Source: Solihabitans fulvus
GTDB taxonomy: Bacteria; Actinomycetota; Actinomycetes; Mycobacteriales; Pseudonocardiaceae
Length of the DNA stretch: 64,000 nucleotides
NCBI RefSeq assembly: GCF_008386585.1
Contig: NZ_VUOB01000062.1
Coordinates: forward strand, 1-64,000
Direction of reading: 5' to 3'
Each line of letters begins with the position of its first letter. The first letter of the stretch is position 1. Of this stretch, positions 48,791 to 57,460 are shown one piece after another. The notes beneath the pieces were generated by a model that was not told the origin of the DNA, did not search any database, and saw only the letters and a program-made list of their open reading frames with translations. Both the position numbers and the translations under genes were made by a program.

Positions 48791-49849
48791 ATGACAGCTG
48801 CCAGGGTCGCACTCGTCGGATACGGGCTGGGCGGATCGGTCTTCCACGCCCCTTTTCTTGCCAGCACAGCGGGTCTGCGGCTGAGCGCGGTGGTCACCGG
48901 CAATCCGGACCGGCGGGCCGAGGTGGCCGCGCGCTATCCGGGCACCGAGCTGATCGCGGACGTCGAGGAGTTGTGGGCCCGCGCGGGCGACTTCGACCTC
49001 GCGGTGATCTCCACCCCCAACCGCCAGCACGCCGGGCACGCGCGGGCGGCCGTCGAGCACGGGCTGCCGGCCGTGGTGGACAAGCCGTTCGCGACGACCA
49101 CCGCCGACGCGGTGGCACTGGCCGCGCTCGCGCAGGAGCGCGGCCTGCTGCTCGCGCCGTTCCACAACCGCCGCTACGACGGCGACTTCCGCACGGTTCG
49201 CCGGTTGCTCGCCGAGCGGGCGCTTGGCCGGGTGCACCGCTTCGAGTCGCGCTTCGAGCGGTGGCGGCCGGAGGTGCGGTCGTCGTGGAAGGAGAGCGCC
49301 GATCCGGCCGACGCGGGCGGGATCGTGTTCGATCTCGGCAGCCACCTGATCGACCAGGCCGTCGCGCTGTTCGGGCGGCCGACCTCGGTGTACGCGGAGG
49401 TCGCCGTCGCGCGAGCCGACGCGGTGGCCGACGACGACGCGTTCCTCGCGCTGACGCACGCCGACGGCACCCGCTCGCAGCTGTGGATGAGCGCGCTCGC
49501 CGCGGACCTCGGCCCGAGGTTCCGGGTGTTGGGGAACCGGGCGGGCTTCGTCAAGCACGGGTTGGACCCGCAAGAGGCCGCGCTGCGCGCCGGCGCGACG
49601 CCGGGCGGGGCCGGGTGGGGCGAAGAGCCCGAGTCGGCCTGGGGTCGGCTCGGCGCGCTCGACGACGTCCGGGCGGTCCGCACTGAACCCGGCGCGTACC
49701 AGCTGTTCTACGCCGGCGTGGCGAGGGCGCTCGCCGAGGGCACGCCGCCGCCGGTGCGCGCGGCGGACGGTGTCGCGGTGCTCGAGGTGATCGAGGCGGC
49801 CTACCGGTCGGCCGCGTCCGGCGAGACGGTGAAACTTAATCAGCAATAA
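48791..49849 (+). CDS. Gfo/Idh/MocA-family oxidoreductase
   Basis: 352 aa. The N-terminal Rossmann fold has VALVGYGLGGSVFHAPFL and the VDKPFATT segment, where Lys is the conserved catalytic EKP/DKP residue. The C-terminal domain includes FDLGSHLIDQAVALFGRP. It should oxidise or reduce a sugar, inositol or related polyol with NAD(P). The FHAPFL wording resembles the YdgJ/scyllo-inositol or oxidoreductase subgroup. It appears to be monocistronic. The substrate cannot be assigned. Confidence 0.9.
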   Translation: MTAARVALVGYGLGGSVFHAPFLASTAGLRLSAVVTGNPDRRAEVAARYPGTELIADVEELWARAGDFDLAVISTPNRQHAGHARAAVEHGLPAVVDKPFATTTADAVALAALAQERGLLLAPFHNRRYDGDFRTVRRLLAERALGRVHRFESRFERWRPEVRSSWKESADPADAGGIVFDLGSHLIDQAVALFGRPTSVYAEVAVARADAVADDDAFLALTHADGTRSQLWMSALAADLGPRFRVLGNRAGFVKHGLDPQEAALRAGATPGGAGWGEEPESAWGRLGALDDVRAVRTEPGAYQLFYAGVARALAEGTPPPVRAADGVAVLEVIEAAYRSAASGETVKLNQQ

Positions 49850-49852
49850 CTC

Positions 49853-49882
49853 TTGTCCAACAAACCTCTTACTCTCTAAGAT
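49853..49882 (+). promoter_or_regulatory. Candidate promoter of the FAD monooxygenase gene
   Basis: TTGTCC (49853-49858), an 18-bp spacer and TAAGAT (49877-49882), 46 nt before the ATG at 49928. The stretch is markedly AT-richer than its surroundings. Confidence 0.4.
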
Positions 49883-49927
49883 GCTGACTGAATGCGAGGT
49901 CTCACAGGGTCTGACAGGGGAGGAAGC

Positions 49928-51517
49928 ATGGTCGAGGAGAGAGTGCCGGTCCTGGTGGTCGGCGCGGGTCTGGCGGGGCTGTCGACCGCGATGTTCCTGG
50001 CGCGGCGGGGCGTGCGGTCGCTGGTCGTGGAGAAGCACGCCGGCACGTCCATCCACCCGAGAGCGTCCGGACAGAGCCCCCGCACGATGGAGTTACTCCG
50101 GTTCGCCGGCATCCACGACGAGGTGCTCGCCGCGAGCTACGGCATGGCCGGCGGCATGCGGATCATCATCGCGGAGAGCATGCGCGGCACGGTCTACCAG
50201 ACCATCCTCGGCAACAAGGAGGACTGGGACGCCAGCGCGTTCTCGCCGCTGCCGTGGGGCATGGCCACCCAGGACCGGGTCGAGCCGATCATGCTGGAGC
50301 GGGCGACCGAACTCGGCGCGCGGGTGTCGTTCAGCACCGAGTTGATCTCCGTCGACCAGGACGACGACGGCGTCACCGCCACGCTGCTTGACCGAACGAA
50401 CGGCAGGCTGACGCACGTCCGCGCCGACTACCTCGTCGCCGCCGACGGCGGGCGCAGCCCAATCCGCGAACGGCTCGGCATCGCCTGCCGGGGGCCGGGC
50501 ACGCTCGGCCACAGCCTCGGCGTGCTGTTCGAGGCGGACCTCAGCGAGATCGTCGAGCCCGGCTCCGCGAGCCTGTACTACCTGAAGAACCCTGCGTTCA
50601 CTGGGGTGATCGTCACGATGGACAACTACGGCAAGCACGGCTTCGGCGTCGAGTACCACCCGGAGAACGGCGAGTCGGCCGCCGACTTCCCGCCGGAGCG
50701 GATCACCGAGCTGCTGCGCATCGCCACCGACGTGCCCGACCTGACCCCGACCATCCTTGGCGTGCAGGCGTGGGAGATCGGCGCCAAGGTGGCCGAGCGG
50801 TTCCGCGATGGCAGGGTGTTCCTGGCGGGCGACGCGGCGAAGGTGACCCCGCCGACCGGCGGGCTCGGCGGCAACACCGCCGTCCAGGACGGCTACGACC
50901 TCGCCTGGAAGCTGGCCGCCGTGCTGCGCGGCGAGGCAGGGGCCGGGCTGCTGGACAGCTACGAGCCGGAGCGCCGCCCGTTCGCCGAAATGGTGGTGGC
51001 GCACTCGATGCACAACGCCGCCGACCGGATGAACGTCGGGGCCAGCAAGAACGAGGGCCAGATCGACGCGTTCGAGCTCCAGTTCGGCTACCGCTGCCGG
51101 TCGGCCGCCGTGCTCGCCGAGGACGACGAGGCCGCGCCGACGGAGAACCCGCGCGAGCCGTCCGGCCGCCCCGGTTTCCGCGCGCCGCACGTGCCGCTGA
51201 TCCTCGACGGCACGGAACTGTCCACAGTGGACCTCTTCGGCGGCGACTGGGTGGTGTTCACCGGGCCGGAGGGCGGACTGTGGCACGAGGCCGCGCGGCA
51301 CGCCGCCGACCGCCTCGGCGTGCCGGTGCGCGCCTACGGCGTCGGCCCCGGCCTGGCCGACCCCACCGGCGGCCTGGTCGACCGGTACGGCCTCGGCGCT
51401 GGCGGCGCGAGCCTGGTGCGGCCGGACGGCGTGGTGGCCTGGCGCGCGACGCGCGAGGTCGACGACCCGGCGGCCACCCTGCACGCGGCGCTGGCCACGG
51501 TCCTCTCCCGCCAATAG
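49928..51517 (+). CDS. FAD-dependent monooxygenase (aromatic hydroxylase, PF01494)
   Basis: 529 aa. The dinucleotide-binding GxGxxG is VLVVGAGLAGLSTAMFLARRG, the DG motif is LVAADGGRSPIRERLGI, and the GD motif is VFLAGDAAKVTPPTGGLGGNTAVQDGYDLAWKL. A C-terminal thioredoxin-like tail follows, as in polyketide hydroxylases and phenol-type hydroxylases. It would hydroxylate an aromatic or polyketide substrate using NAD(P)H and O2. ATG 49928 has GGGGAGG 5 nt upstream. No polyketide synthase or regulator is adjacent, so it is probably a detoxifying or tailoring enzyme. A strong terminator follows. Confidence 0.9.
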   Translation: MVEERVPVLVVGAGLAGLSTAMFLARRGVRSLVVEKHAGTSIHPRASGQSPRTMELLRFAGIHDEVLAASYGMAGGMRIIIAESMRGTVYQTILGNKEDWDASAFSPLPWGMATQDRVEPIMLERATELGARVSFSTELISVDQDDDGVTATLLDRTNGRLTHVRADYLVAADGGRSPIRERLGIACRGPGTLGHSLGVLFEADLSEIVEPGSASLYYLKNPAFTGVIVTMDNYGKHGFGVEYHPENGESAADFPPERITELLRIATDVPDLTPTILGVQAWEIGAKVAERFRDGRVFLAGDAAKVTPPTGGLGGNTAVQDGYDLAWKLAAVLRGEAGAGLLDSYEPERRPFAEMVVAHSMHNAADRMNVGASKNEGQIDAFELQFGYRCRSAAVLAEDDEAAPTENPREPSGRPGFRAPHVPLILDGTELSTVDLFGGDWVVFTGPEGGLWHEAARHAADRLGVPVRAYGVGPGLADPTGGLVDRYGLGAGGASLVRPDGVVAWRATREVDDPAATLHAALATVLSRQ

Positions 51518-51541
51518 GGCGTACCAACCCGGAACGCGCTA

Positions 51542-51573
51542 CCGAGGGCCGCCTTTCCGAGGGCGGCCCTCGG
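51542..51573 (+). terminator. 12-bp perfect stem terminator
   Basis: CCGAGGGCCGCC (51542-51553) pairs with GGCGGCCCTCGG (51562-51573), 8-nt loop, 25 nt after the FAD monooxygenase stop. Confidence 0.85.
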
Positions 51574-51688
51574 CGCGCGCGGCCCGTCCGGCTGACGGCG
51601 GCCGGCCAACGGGTGACAGGCATTGACGGTGACCCAGGTCACAGAAAAGATCTGAGCGCCCGCTCTACTCACCAGTAACGAGGTTGCG

Positions 51689-52600
51689 ATGACCGGTTCC
51701 GGCACTGTCGCCCACCGACCCCTCGCCGTCGTCTCCGCGCTCGTGGTTCTCCTCGGCCTGCTGCTGATCGGCAACGGCCCCGCCGACGCGGCCACCGGCT
51801 ACCACCGCTACGTCGCCCTCGGCGACTCCTACGCCTCGGGACCGTTCATCCCCGATCAGGTCGGCACGCCGTTCGGCTGCTTCCGCTCCAACCACAACTA
51901 CCCCTCGCTGGTCGCGCGGGGACTCGGCGTCGGCTCGTTCACCGACATCTCCTGCGGCGGCGCGGCGACCCCCGACATGACCGGCAGCCAGTCGGTGCTG
52001 TTCGGCAGCAACCCGCCGCAGTTCAGCGCGCTGAGGCCCGACACGGACCTGGTCACCGTGTCCATCGGCGGCAACGACATCGGGTTCGGCGGCATCCTGC
52101 TCACCTGCGGGTCGGAGAGCCTGCTCAACCCGTTCGGCTCGCCGTGCGCCAACCACTACGGCGACCAGCTCAGCCAGCGGATCGCCGCCACCGCGCCCAA
52201 GGTCGGCGCGGTACTGGCCGGCATCCACCAGCGCGCGCCGCGCGCCAGGGTCGTGCTCGTCGGCTACCTGCGGATCCTGCCGCCGTCGGGCGGCTGCTGG
52301 CCAGTCGTGCCCATCTCGCGAGGCGACGTGCCCTACCTCGACTCGGTGGAGCAGCAGCTCAACGGGATGCTCGCGCAGCAGGCCGCCGGGCACGGCGCCA
52401 CCTTCGTCAATCCCTACGCCGTGAGCCTCGGGCACGACGTCTGCCAGGCGCCGTGGACCAAGTGGGTCGAGGGGATCGTGCCGACCTCGCCCGCGTTCCC
52501 GGTACACCCCAACGCGACCGGCATGAACGTGGTCGCCAACCAGGTGCTCGCCGGCCTTGGCGCGACCGCACGCACCGCACAACCATCCGGCACCAGCTAG
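51689..52600 (+). CDS. Secreted SGNH/GDSL hydrolase
   Basis: 303 aa. Signal segment AVVSALVVLLGLLLIGNGPA with cleavage near ADAA. Catalytic Ser in YVALGDSYASGPFIP, oxyanion block VTVSIGGNDIGFGG and catalytic His in FPVHPNATGM. Paired Cys residues suggest disulfides. It is the same enzyme class as the SGNH protein at 38647 but clearly different in sequence. It hydrolyses an extracellular ester, possibly lipid. ATG 51689 has GAGG shortly upstream. It converges on the Imm1 gene with a perfect terminator between. Confidence 0.9.
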   Translation: MTGSGTVAHRPLAVVSALVVLLGLLLIGNGPADAATGYHRYVALGDSYASGPFIPDQVGTPFGCFRSNHNYPSLVARGLGVGSFTDISCGGAATPDMTGSQSVLFGSNPPQFSALRPDTDLVTVSIGGNDIGFGGILLTCGSESLLNPFGSPCANHYGDQLSQRIAATAPKVGAVLAGIHQRAPRARVVLVGYLRILPPSGGCWPVVPISRGDVPYLDSVEQQLNGMLAQQAAGHGATFVNPYAVSLGHDVCQAPWTKWVEGIVPTSPAFPVHPNATGMNVVANQVLAGLGATARTAQPSGTS

Positions 52601-52736
52601 GGCATATCCCGTGAGACTCCGAGAGGCAGGCGGTGATCTGCGGTTTCCGGGAAACCGGTCGCCCACCTGCGGAAACGTTTCGTCAAGCTCCCGCACAACC
52701 GATCACGTTCCCGCAGGTCGCTGAACGTTGATGCCA

Positions 52737-52772
52737 GCCTCTCCCCACCTTTTCCCGACGGTGGGGAGAGGC
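52737..52772. terminator. 13-bp perfect stem bidirectional terminator
   Basis: GCCTCTCCCCACC (52737-52749) pairs with GGTGGGGAGAGGC (52760-52772) around TTTTCCCGAC. It serves the convergent SGNH and Imm1 genes. Confidence 0.88.
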
Positions 52773-52798
52773 CGGCCACCCCGGAGGTAGTCTCGCCC

Positions 52799-53209
52799 TC
52801 AGTTGCCGGAGCGAGGCTGCCAGTCGACCGCAGTCGGCCGGTCGCCCCCGGTTTCCATGTACTGGTGAGCGGCGGCCCGAACCAACGCCACGGACACTTC
52901 GGCGTCGGCGGGGAACTCCCGGTCGTTGTTCATGTAGTAGTAGAGGACGGGCGCGACGTCGACCCGGTCGACGGCCTTACTCAGGGTGCCGTCGCGGTGT
53001 TCTCCACCCGCGTAGTACAGGATGCCGTGTGCACCGTGCAATCCGACGTCGAGGACCGCCCTGCCGAGGTCGCCGTCGACGAACAGTTCCACGATGGTCG
53101 GCCCCTCCAGGTCGGCGACCTGGTCCAGCAGGACCTCGAGTTCTTCGGCCGTCCGGACGATGGTCGGGCCTTCGGCGACGACGTCGAACCATGCGCTCAG
53201 CGCCACCAC
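52799..53209 (-). CDS. Imm1-family immunity protein
   Basis: 136 aa. It has the Imm1 layout: an N-terminal strand-helix (SAWFDVVAEGPTIVRTAEELEVLLDQV), VELFVDGDLGRAVLDVGLHGAHGILYYAGG, and a C-terminal VALVRAAAHQYMETGGDRPTAVDWQ. Imm1 proteins neutralise SCP1.201/DddA-like cytidine deaminase toxins. It overlaps the end of the deaminase pseudogene by 13 nt, the usual toxin-immunity order and coupling. The frame is intact although its toxin is broken. ATG 53209. It may still protect against related toxins from neighbours. Confidence 0.88.
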   Translation of the reverse strand: MVALSAWFDVVAEGPTIVRTAEELEVLLDQVADLEGPTIVELFVDGDLGRAVLDVGLHGAHGILYYAGGEHRDGTLSKAVDRVDVAPVLYYYMNNDREFPADAEVSVALVRAAAHQYMETGGDRPTAVDWQPRSGN

Positions 53210-53963
53210 GGCGTTGCACCTCCTGTGTATCGCTTCACCATCTGCGTGCCCTGCGGCGTGACGCCGTAGACGGTCAACGTGGATCCTTCGGGGAGCAGGA
53301 TCGGGACCAGGGTGTCACAGCCAAGAGGGCCCTTGCAGGGGACGTTGTTGATCACAACGGTGACGTCCTTGACCCCGTGCTGAGCCATGTACGCGGCCAA
53401 CTTGGTTTCGACGTCGGCCGCCGTGTAGGGCTTGCCCGGAACCCCCAACCGGTCCAAGTGCAGCTCGGCTTGCAGCGACTTGCCGCCTTCCCGCTGACGA
53501 TTGGACGCACCTGGCCGTCCGGACCGATCCATCGGCCATGTGTCTTCGCCCCGCTGGACGGCTGGAAGGGCGGCGGAAGCGCGGCGCGAAGTGCCTGGAC
53601 CTGGCCAGTGGTCACCTTCCCCGCGCTGGCCGCCGGCGGTGCGGCCGGCGCCCCACTGGTAGGCGCGATCGGCCCCGCCGAGGTGTTCCCGGCACCGGCC
53701 CCCTGGCGGTCGAGGTACCTGTTCAGGTGGTCGTCGCCGCGCCGCAGCGCGGCCACGGTTTGTTCGATGACGTCGAGGACGTGGGCCAGCTCCCGCACGA
53801 CGTCTTCCCCTGCTTGGTCTCGCCACCCGTACAGGACGGCGTCGAGCGTCGTCCCCGCCTCGGTGATCAGTTCGGCCACGGCGTTGGACAGCGCTTGAGC
53901 CTCGCCCGACTTCTCCAAGGCGACACGCAGCCGCGCCGCGACGTCGCCGAGGGATGTTGACAC
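53197..53963 (-). pseudogene. Frameshifted DddA-like (SCP1.201) deaminase toxin
   Basis: The N-terminal helical domain (GTG 53963, STSLGDVAARLRVALEKS, about 90 residues) and a Pro/Ala linker lead to a deaminase start, KTHGRWIGPDGQVRPIVSGK. The frame then shifts by a one-base loss near 53485-53497. The rest continues in another frame as GGKSLQAELHLDRLG, VETKLAAYMAQHGVKDVTVV, INNVPCKGPLGC and LLPEGSTLTVYG, ending at 53197. The zinc-ligand PC...GC pair is kept, but the catalytic HVE appears as DVE (TAADVETKLAA), one nucleotide from His. So the enzyme is doubly disabled unless the frameshift is a sequencing error. It is followed by an intact Imm1 gene. The N-terminal domain probably serves secretion. 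Confidence 0.85.
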
Positions 53964-54163
53964 CGTGCACCCCCTAGGTCACTCCGGGCGAGCGTCCCAC
54001 GTGGCACCGACACCAGCGGACCGGTTCGACGCGGCGGACCAGACAGCGAACGGGGCCCAGTTCAGTCCGACAACGCTCCCGGACACGGCACTAGACCACT
54101 CGATCCGGTACTACCGACGAGTTGACTCGTGGATGGGGTGCCGTGCCGTCCAGTGTGGAGGGC

Positions 54164-54562
54164 ATGGCACCCCATCGACTTCTCCTCGGATCCCTCCTGG
54201 CCTGCCTGGTCGCGCTCCCCGTCGCCGGCACGGCCGCGGCTGACGAGGCGCCGAGCGGGCTGGTGCTCTCCGTCCAGGACGAGGGCTCCGGCAGGTTCAC
54301 CACCACGCAGCTCCGCTGCGACCCGCCCGGCGGCCGGCACCCGAACGCGCCGGCGGCCTGCGCGGCACTCGAAACCGTGGGCGCCGACTTCACCCAGCTG
54401 CCCGCCGAAACGCACAAGTCGTGCCCGTTCATCTTCCGGCCGGTGGTGGCCGCCGCACGCGGCCTGTGGCACGGCCGCCCGGTCGACTACACCAAGGAGT
54501 ACGCCAACTCGTGCTTCCTGCACGTATCGACCGACCCGGTGTTCGTCTTCGCTCCCGCGTAG
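54164..54562 (+). CDS. Subtilisin inhibitor-like (SSI) secreted protein
   Basis: 132 aa. Signal peptide HRLLLGSLLACLVALPVAG with cleavage near TAAAD. The mature domain follows the SSI pattern: LRCDPPGGRHPNAPAACAAL, a second Cys pair (KSCPFIFRPVV and ANSCFLHVS), GLWHGRPVDYTKEYAN and terminal VFVFAP. SSI proteins are periplasmic/secreted inhibitors of serine proteases and are typical of actinomycetes. ATG 54164 with GGAGGG just upstream is preferred over an extension to 54122. It is divergent from the deaminase pseudogene. Confidence 0.85.
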   Translation: MAPHRLLLGSLLACLVALPVAGTAAADEAPSGLVLSVQDEGSGRFTTTQLRCDPPGGRHPNAPAACAALETVGADFTQLPAETHKSCPFIFRPVVAAARGLWHGRPVDYTKEYANSCFLHVSTDPVFVFAPA

Positions 54563-54810
54563 GCAGATTTCTCGCCCGCGCAGGAACGTTTCTCTCCAGC
54601 GCAGGCAGGTTTTGGACGGGGTGCTCGGCGCTGCCTGCCTCGGCCGAAGGGGGTAGGTGACCTCGGCAGGCCCGGACCAGACTCACGGAGGGCGGAACCA
54701 CAGTGTCCGGGAGCCGAGCACCCCGCACCGACAGAACATCAGGCGAACCTGAGGGGTTCCTGCGGTGAGCCTGAGAGTTAGCTGTGAGCCCATCCTCCGA
54801 ACGGGTGAGT

Positions 54811-57165
54811 TCAGGCCGGCAGACCCCACGGTTGCGCTGGGCCGTTCGCCGGCACCGGCCCGAGTTCGAAGTCCGGCCGGTCGCCCCGTCGATGCACCAC
54901 GGCCTCCTCGCCCCGGCGCAGCTCGACCTCGATCGTGCCGCCACCGAGGTCCCGCCAGCGCCGCTCACGGCCCCGCCCGTCCCGGACCGTGAGGTCCCCG
55001 GCGATGCCGGGCCGCAGCACGCACGGCGCGCCCGCCTCGCTGCGGACCCGCAGCCACCTCGTCGCGCCGCCGGACCGCGACGCGCTGAGCAGAAACGCGC
55101 CCTGGGTGCGGAAGTCGCGCACCGCGACGTCCGGCCAGCTCGCCGGGATCGCCGGGAACAGCCGGATCACCCCGCCCCAGCTCTGGCACACCATGTCGTG
55201 CAGGGACTGCGCGGCCGACAGCGGCGTCTCGATGACCGGGCCGGACTCCTTGTACATCGTGTTGGGCTGCACGAACCGGCGCAGCAGCTCGCCGAGGTAG
55301 AAGGCAGCGTCGTCGCCGCGCAGCGCCTGCGCCGAGATGGAGGCCGCGCCGGTGAAGCTGTAACCCTGCAACGCGCCCTCGAAGCCGATCCAGTGCCGCA
55401 GCGACCGGTCGATCAGGTCGCGCCGCGCCGGGTCCTCCCAGGTGACCTCGTAGAGCGGGTACACCGACAGCAGGTGCGAGTAGTGCCGGTGCGACTTGGC
55501 GAACGGCACGCCAGCGCCGATCATGAAACCGTTCGCGTCGACCGGGTAGTCCACGAGCGTGTCGAGCACCCGCTTCCACTGCGCCGCAAGGGGATCGGCG
55601 ATCCGCAGCAGCGTGGCCGAGTCGATCAGCGTGCGGCAGCCCCAGCGGAGCAGCGCGAGGTCGTAGTTGCAGTCCGGCGCGTTCACCCCGTACTCGGGCG
55701 AGAACGTCGCCGGCAGGTGCAACCGGCCGTCCGGTCCCGGCGCCAGGAAGTGCAGGTAGTAGTTGACCGCCCTGCGCAGCAACGGGAACAGCACCCCGCG
55801 CAGGATCCGGTCGTCCATGGTGTGCCGGTAGGACAGCCACACGTTGTGCAGGGCCCAGGTCAGGTTGCCGACCTCGGGCGTCGGCGTGTCCTGACCGGGA
55901 ATGCCGACGGGATAAGGGCCTCCGCCGTTGAGCAGGTTCATGTCCGTGGTGCGCGGAATGCCAGCAGAGTCGCCCCGGTAGGGCTCCGCGAGCTGGCCGA
56001 CCAGGTTGTCCTGGTGCTCGCCGAGCGCGCGCGTCACGGCGTCCAGTTCGAGGTGGTTGGAGCCGTGGATCAGCCAGTACTCCAGCTGCACGTTGAGGTT
56101 CCACCAGGTCGCCGGCCACGGCGTCGGTTCGAGCCACGGTCCGCAGGTGGCCAGCACCGGCGCGTCCCGGCGAGCCGCCGAGGCGACCTTGTACAGCTGG
56201 ATCCAGTAGAAGCTCTGCAACCGCTGGTCCGGCACGGACAGGAAGCTCTTGCGGTAGTAGGAGTGCCACCACTCCCGGTGGTCGACCGCCAGCAGGTCGA
56301 ACGGCAGCCAGCCCGAGTCGACCAGGCGCAGCGCCTCCCGTGCCGCCGTACGACCGGGAAAGGACCACGCGACGGCCGCGCGCAGGGTGCGCAGCGAGCC
56401 GACAGTGTGCTCCCGCCACGCCGTGACATGCTCGCCGCCGCCGAGCAGCTCCTGCACCGCGAGGGTCCGGTCACCGCTGGTCGACACCGTGGCAGGCGGG
56501 TTGCCGACGTACCCGGGTGGCGGCGGCTTGCCGAACTGCGGCGCGGTGCGCGGGCTGACCGCCTCCTCGGGGTGGAACACCCAGCGAAAGCCCCGCTCCC
56601 CTTCCGTCGGCCGCACCTCGACGGCGAGCAACGATCGTCCACTGTGGACGATCGCGCGAAGCGCGAGACTGCCGGCCGAAGTAGTGATCGTGCCGCGCAG
56701 CTCGGCGTTCCACAGGTCAAGCCGCCAGTCCACGCCGGTGATCGCGCCGACCGGCTCCAGGGTGAAATGGCCGATGGGCAGCCTGGCAAGGCCGAACAGC
56801 GAGCCGAACTCCGGCCGATGGTCCTGCACCTGCGAGTGCCCCACGGTGAACCGCACCGCGTTGGCACCGGGCTCGGCGTACACCCCGGACCCAAGGAACC
56901 CGTTGCCAAGGAACGGCCCCTCGTACCAGGCAGTAGGCATCCGCTGCCAGCGCAGATCGGCCGACCCAAGGAAACCCGGCCAGTCCAGCCCGTCCCAGCC
57001 CCGCTCCGCCGCCCCGGAAAGATCCCCCTCGCCGCCAACAACAGGATCAGCCGCCGCAATCCCAGGACCAGCCACCCCACCCGCCACCACACCGCCCACC
57101 AGCGCACCGCCCGCAACACCCGCCAGCGCGCCGCCGAGCAACGTCCGCCGCCTGAGTTCGCTCAT
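54811..57165 (-). CDS. Glycoside hydrolase, GH95-like, Tat-exported
   Basis: 784 aa. The N-terminus has a twin-arginine signal (ELRRRTLLGGALAGVAGGAL). An N-terminal beta domain starts near TAWYEGPFLGNGFLGSGVY. An (alpha/alpha)6 catalytic region follows, with QLYKVASAARRDAPVLATCGPWLE, WWNLNVQLEYWLIHGSNH, HLPATFSPEYGVNAPDCNYDLALLRWG and KSHRHYSHLLSVYPLYE. This matches the GH95 alpha-L-fucosidase/galactosidase group; the exact sugar is uncertain. It would act in the envelope or outside. ATG 57165 has a weak ribosome site. It is divergent from the UbiB-type kinase across a 295-nt gap. Confidence 0.82.
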   Translation of the reverse strand: MSELRRRTLLGGALAGVAGGALVGGVVAGGVAGPGIAAADPVVGGEGDLSGAAERGWDGLDWPGFLGSADLRWQRMPTAWYEGPFLGNGFLGSGVYAEPGANAVRFTVGHSQVQDHRPEFGSLFGLARLPIGHFTLEPVGAITGVDWRLDLWNAELRGTITTSAGSLALRAIVHSGRSLLAVEVRPTEGERGFRWVFHPEEAVSPRTAPQFGKPPPPGYVGNPPATVSTSGDRTLAVQELLGGGEHVTAWREHTVGSLRTLRAAVAWSFPGRTAAREALRLVDSGWLPFDLLAVDHREWWHSYYRKSFLSVPDQRLQSFYWIQLYKVASAARRDAPVLATCGPWLEPTPWPATWWNLNVQLEYWLIHGSNHLELDAVTRALGEHQDNLVGQLAEPYRGDSAGIPRTTDMNLLNGGGPYPVGIPGQDTPTPEVGNLTWALHNVWLSYRHTMDDRILRGVLFPLLRRAVNYYLHFLAPGPDGRLHLPATFSPEYGVNAPDCNYDLALLRWGCRTLIDSATLLRIADPLAAQWKRVLDTLVDYPVDANGFMIGAGVPFAKSHRHYSHLLSVYPLYEVTWEDPARRDLIDRSLRHWIGFEGALQGYSFTGAASISAQALRGDDAAFYLGELLRRFVQPNTMYKESGPVIETPLSAAQSLHDMVCQSWGGVIRLFPAIPASWPDVAVRDFRTQGAFLLSASRSGGATRWLRVRSEAGAPCVLRPGIAGDLTVRDGRGRERRWRDLGGGTIEVELRRGEEAVVHRRGDRPDFELGPVPANGPAQPWGLPA

Positions 57166-57460
57166 CGCCGCCGCCTAACGGAAGCCCCGCCCGATCTTCG
57201 CCACCAGATAACAAATCATCCGATCTTTCCCTGGAACCTAGGCAGCAACCCAGCACGCCGTCAAGGTCCCCAACGGCGCAATCATCATTCACATCCCTGA
57301 AACTCCCCCACCAGCAACAAGAGAACCCATCAACCACCGAACACAGTGATCGGACCTATCCACTCCAGCCACTGCAACTAGCTGTAACGGTTCCGCCGGC
57401 TCAGGCCCGTTGACCTATCCTCCGAAGAATGCGTACAGCCCGCCGATCGAAGACGGACCG

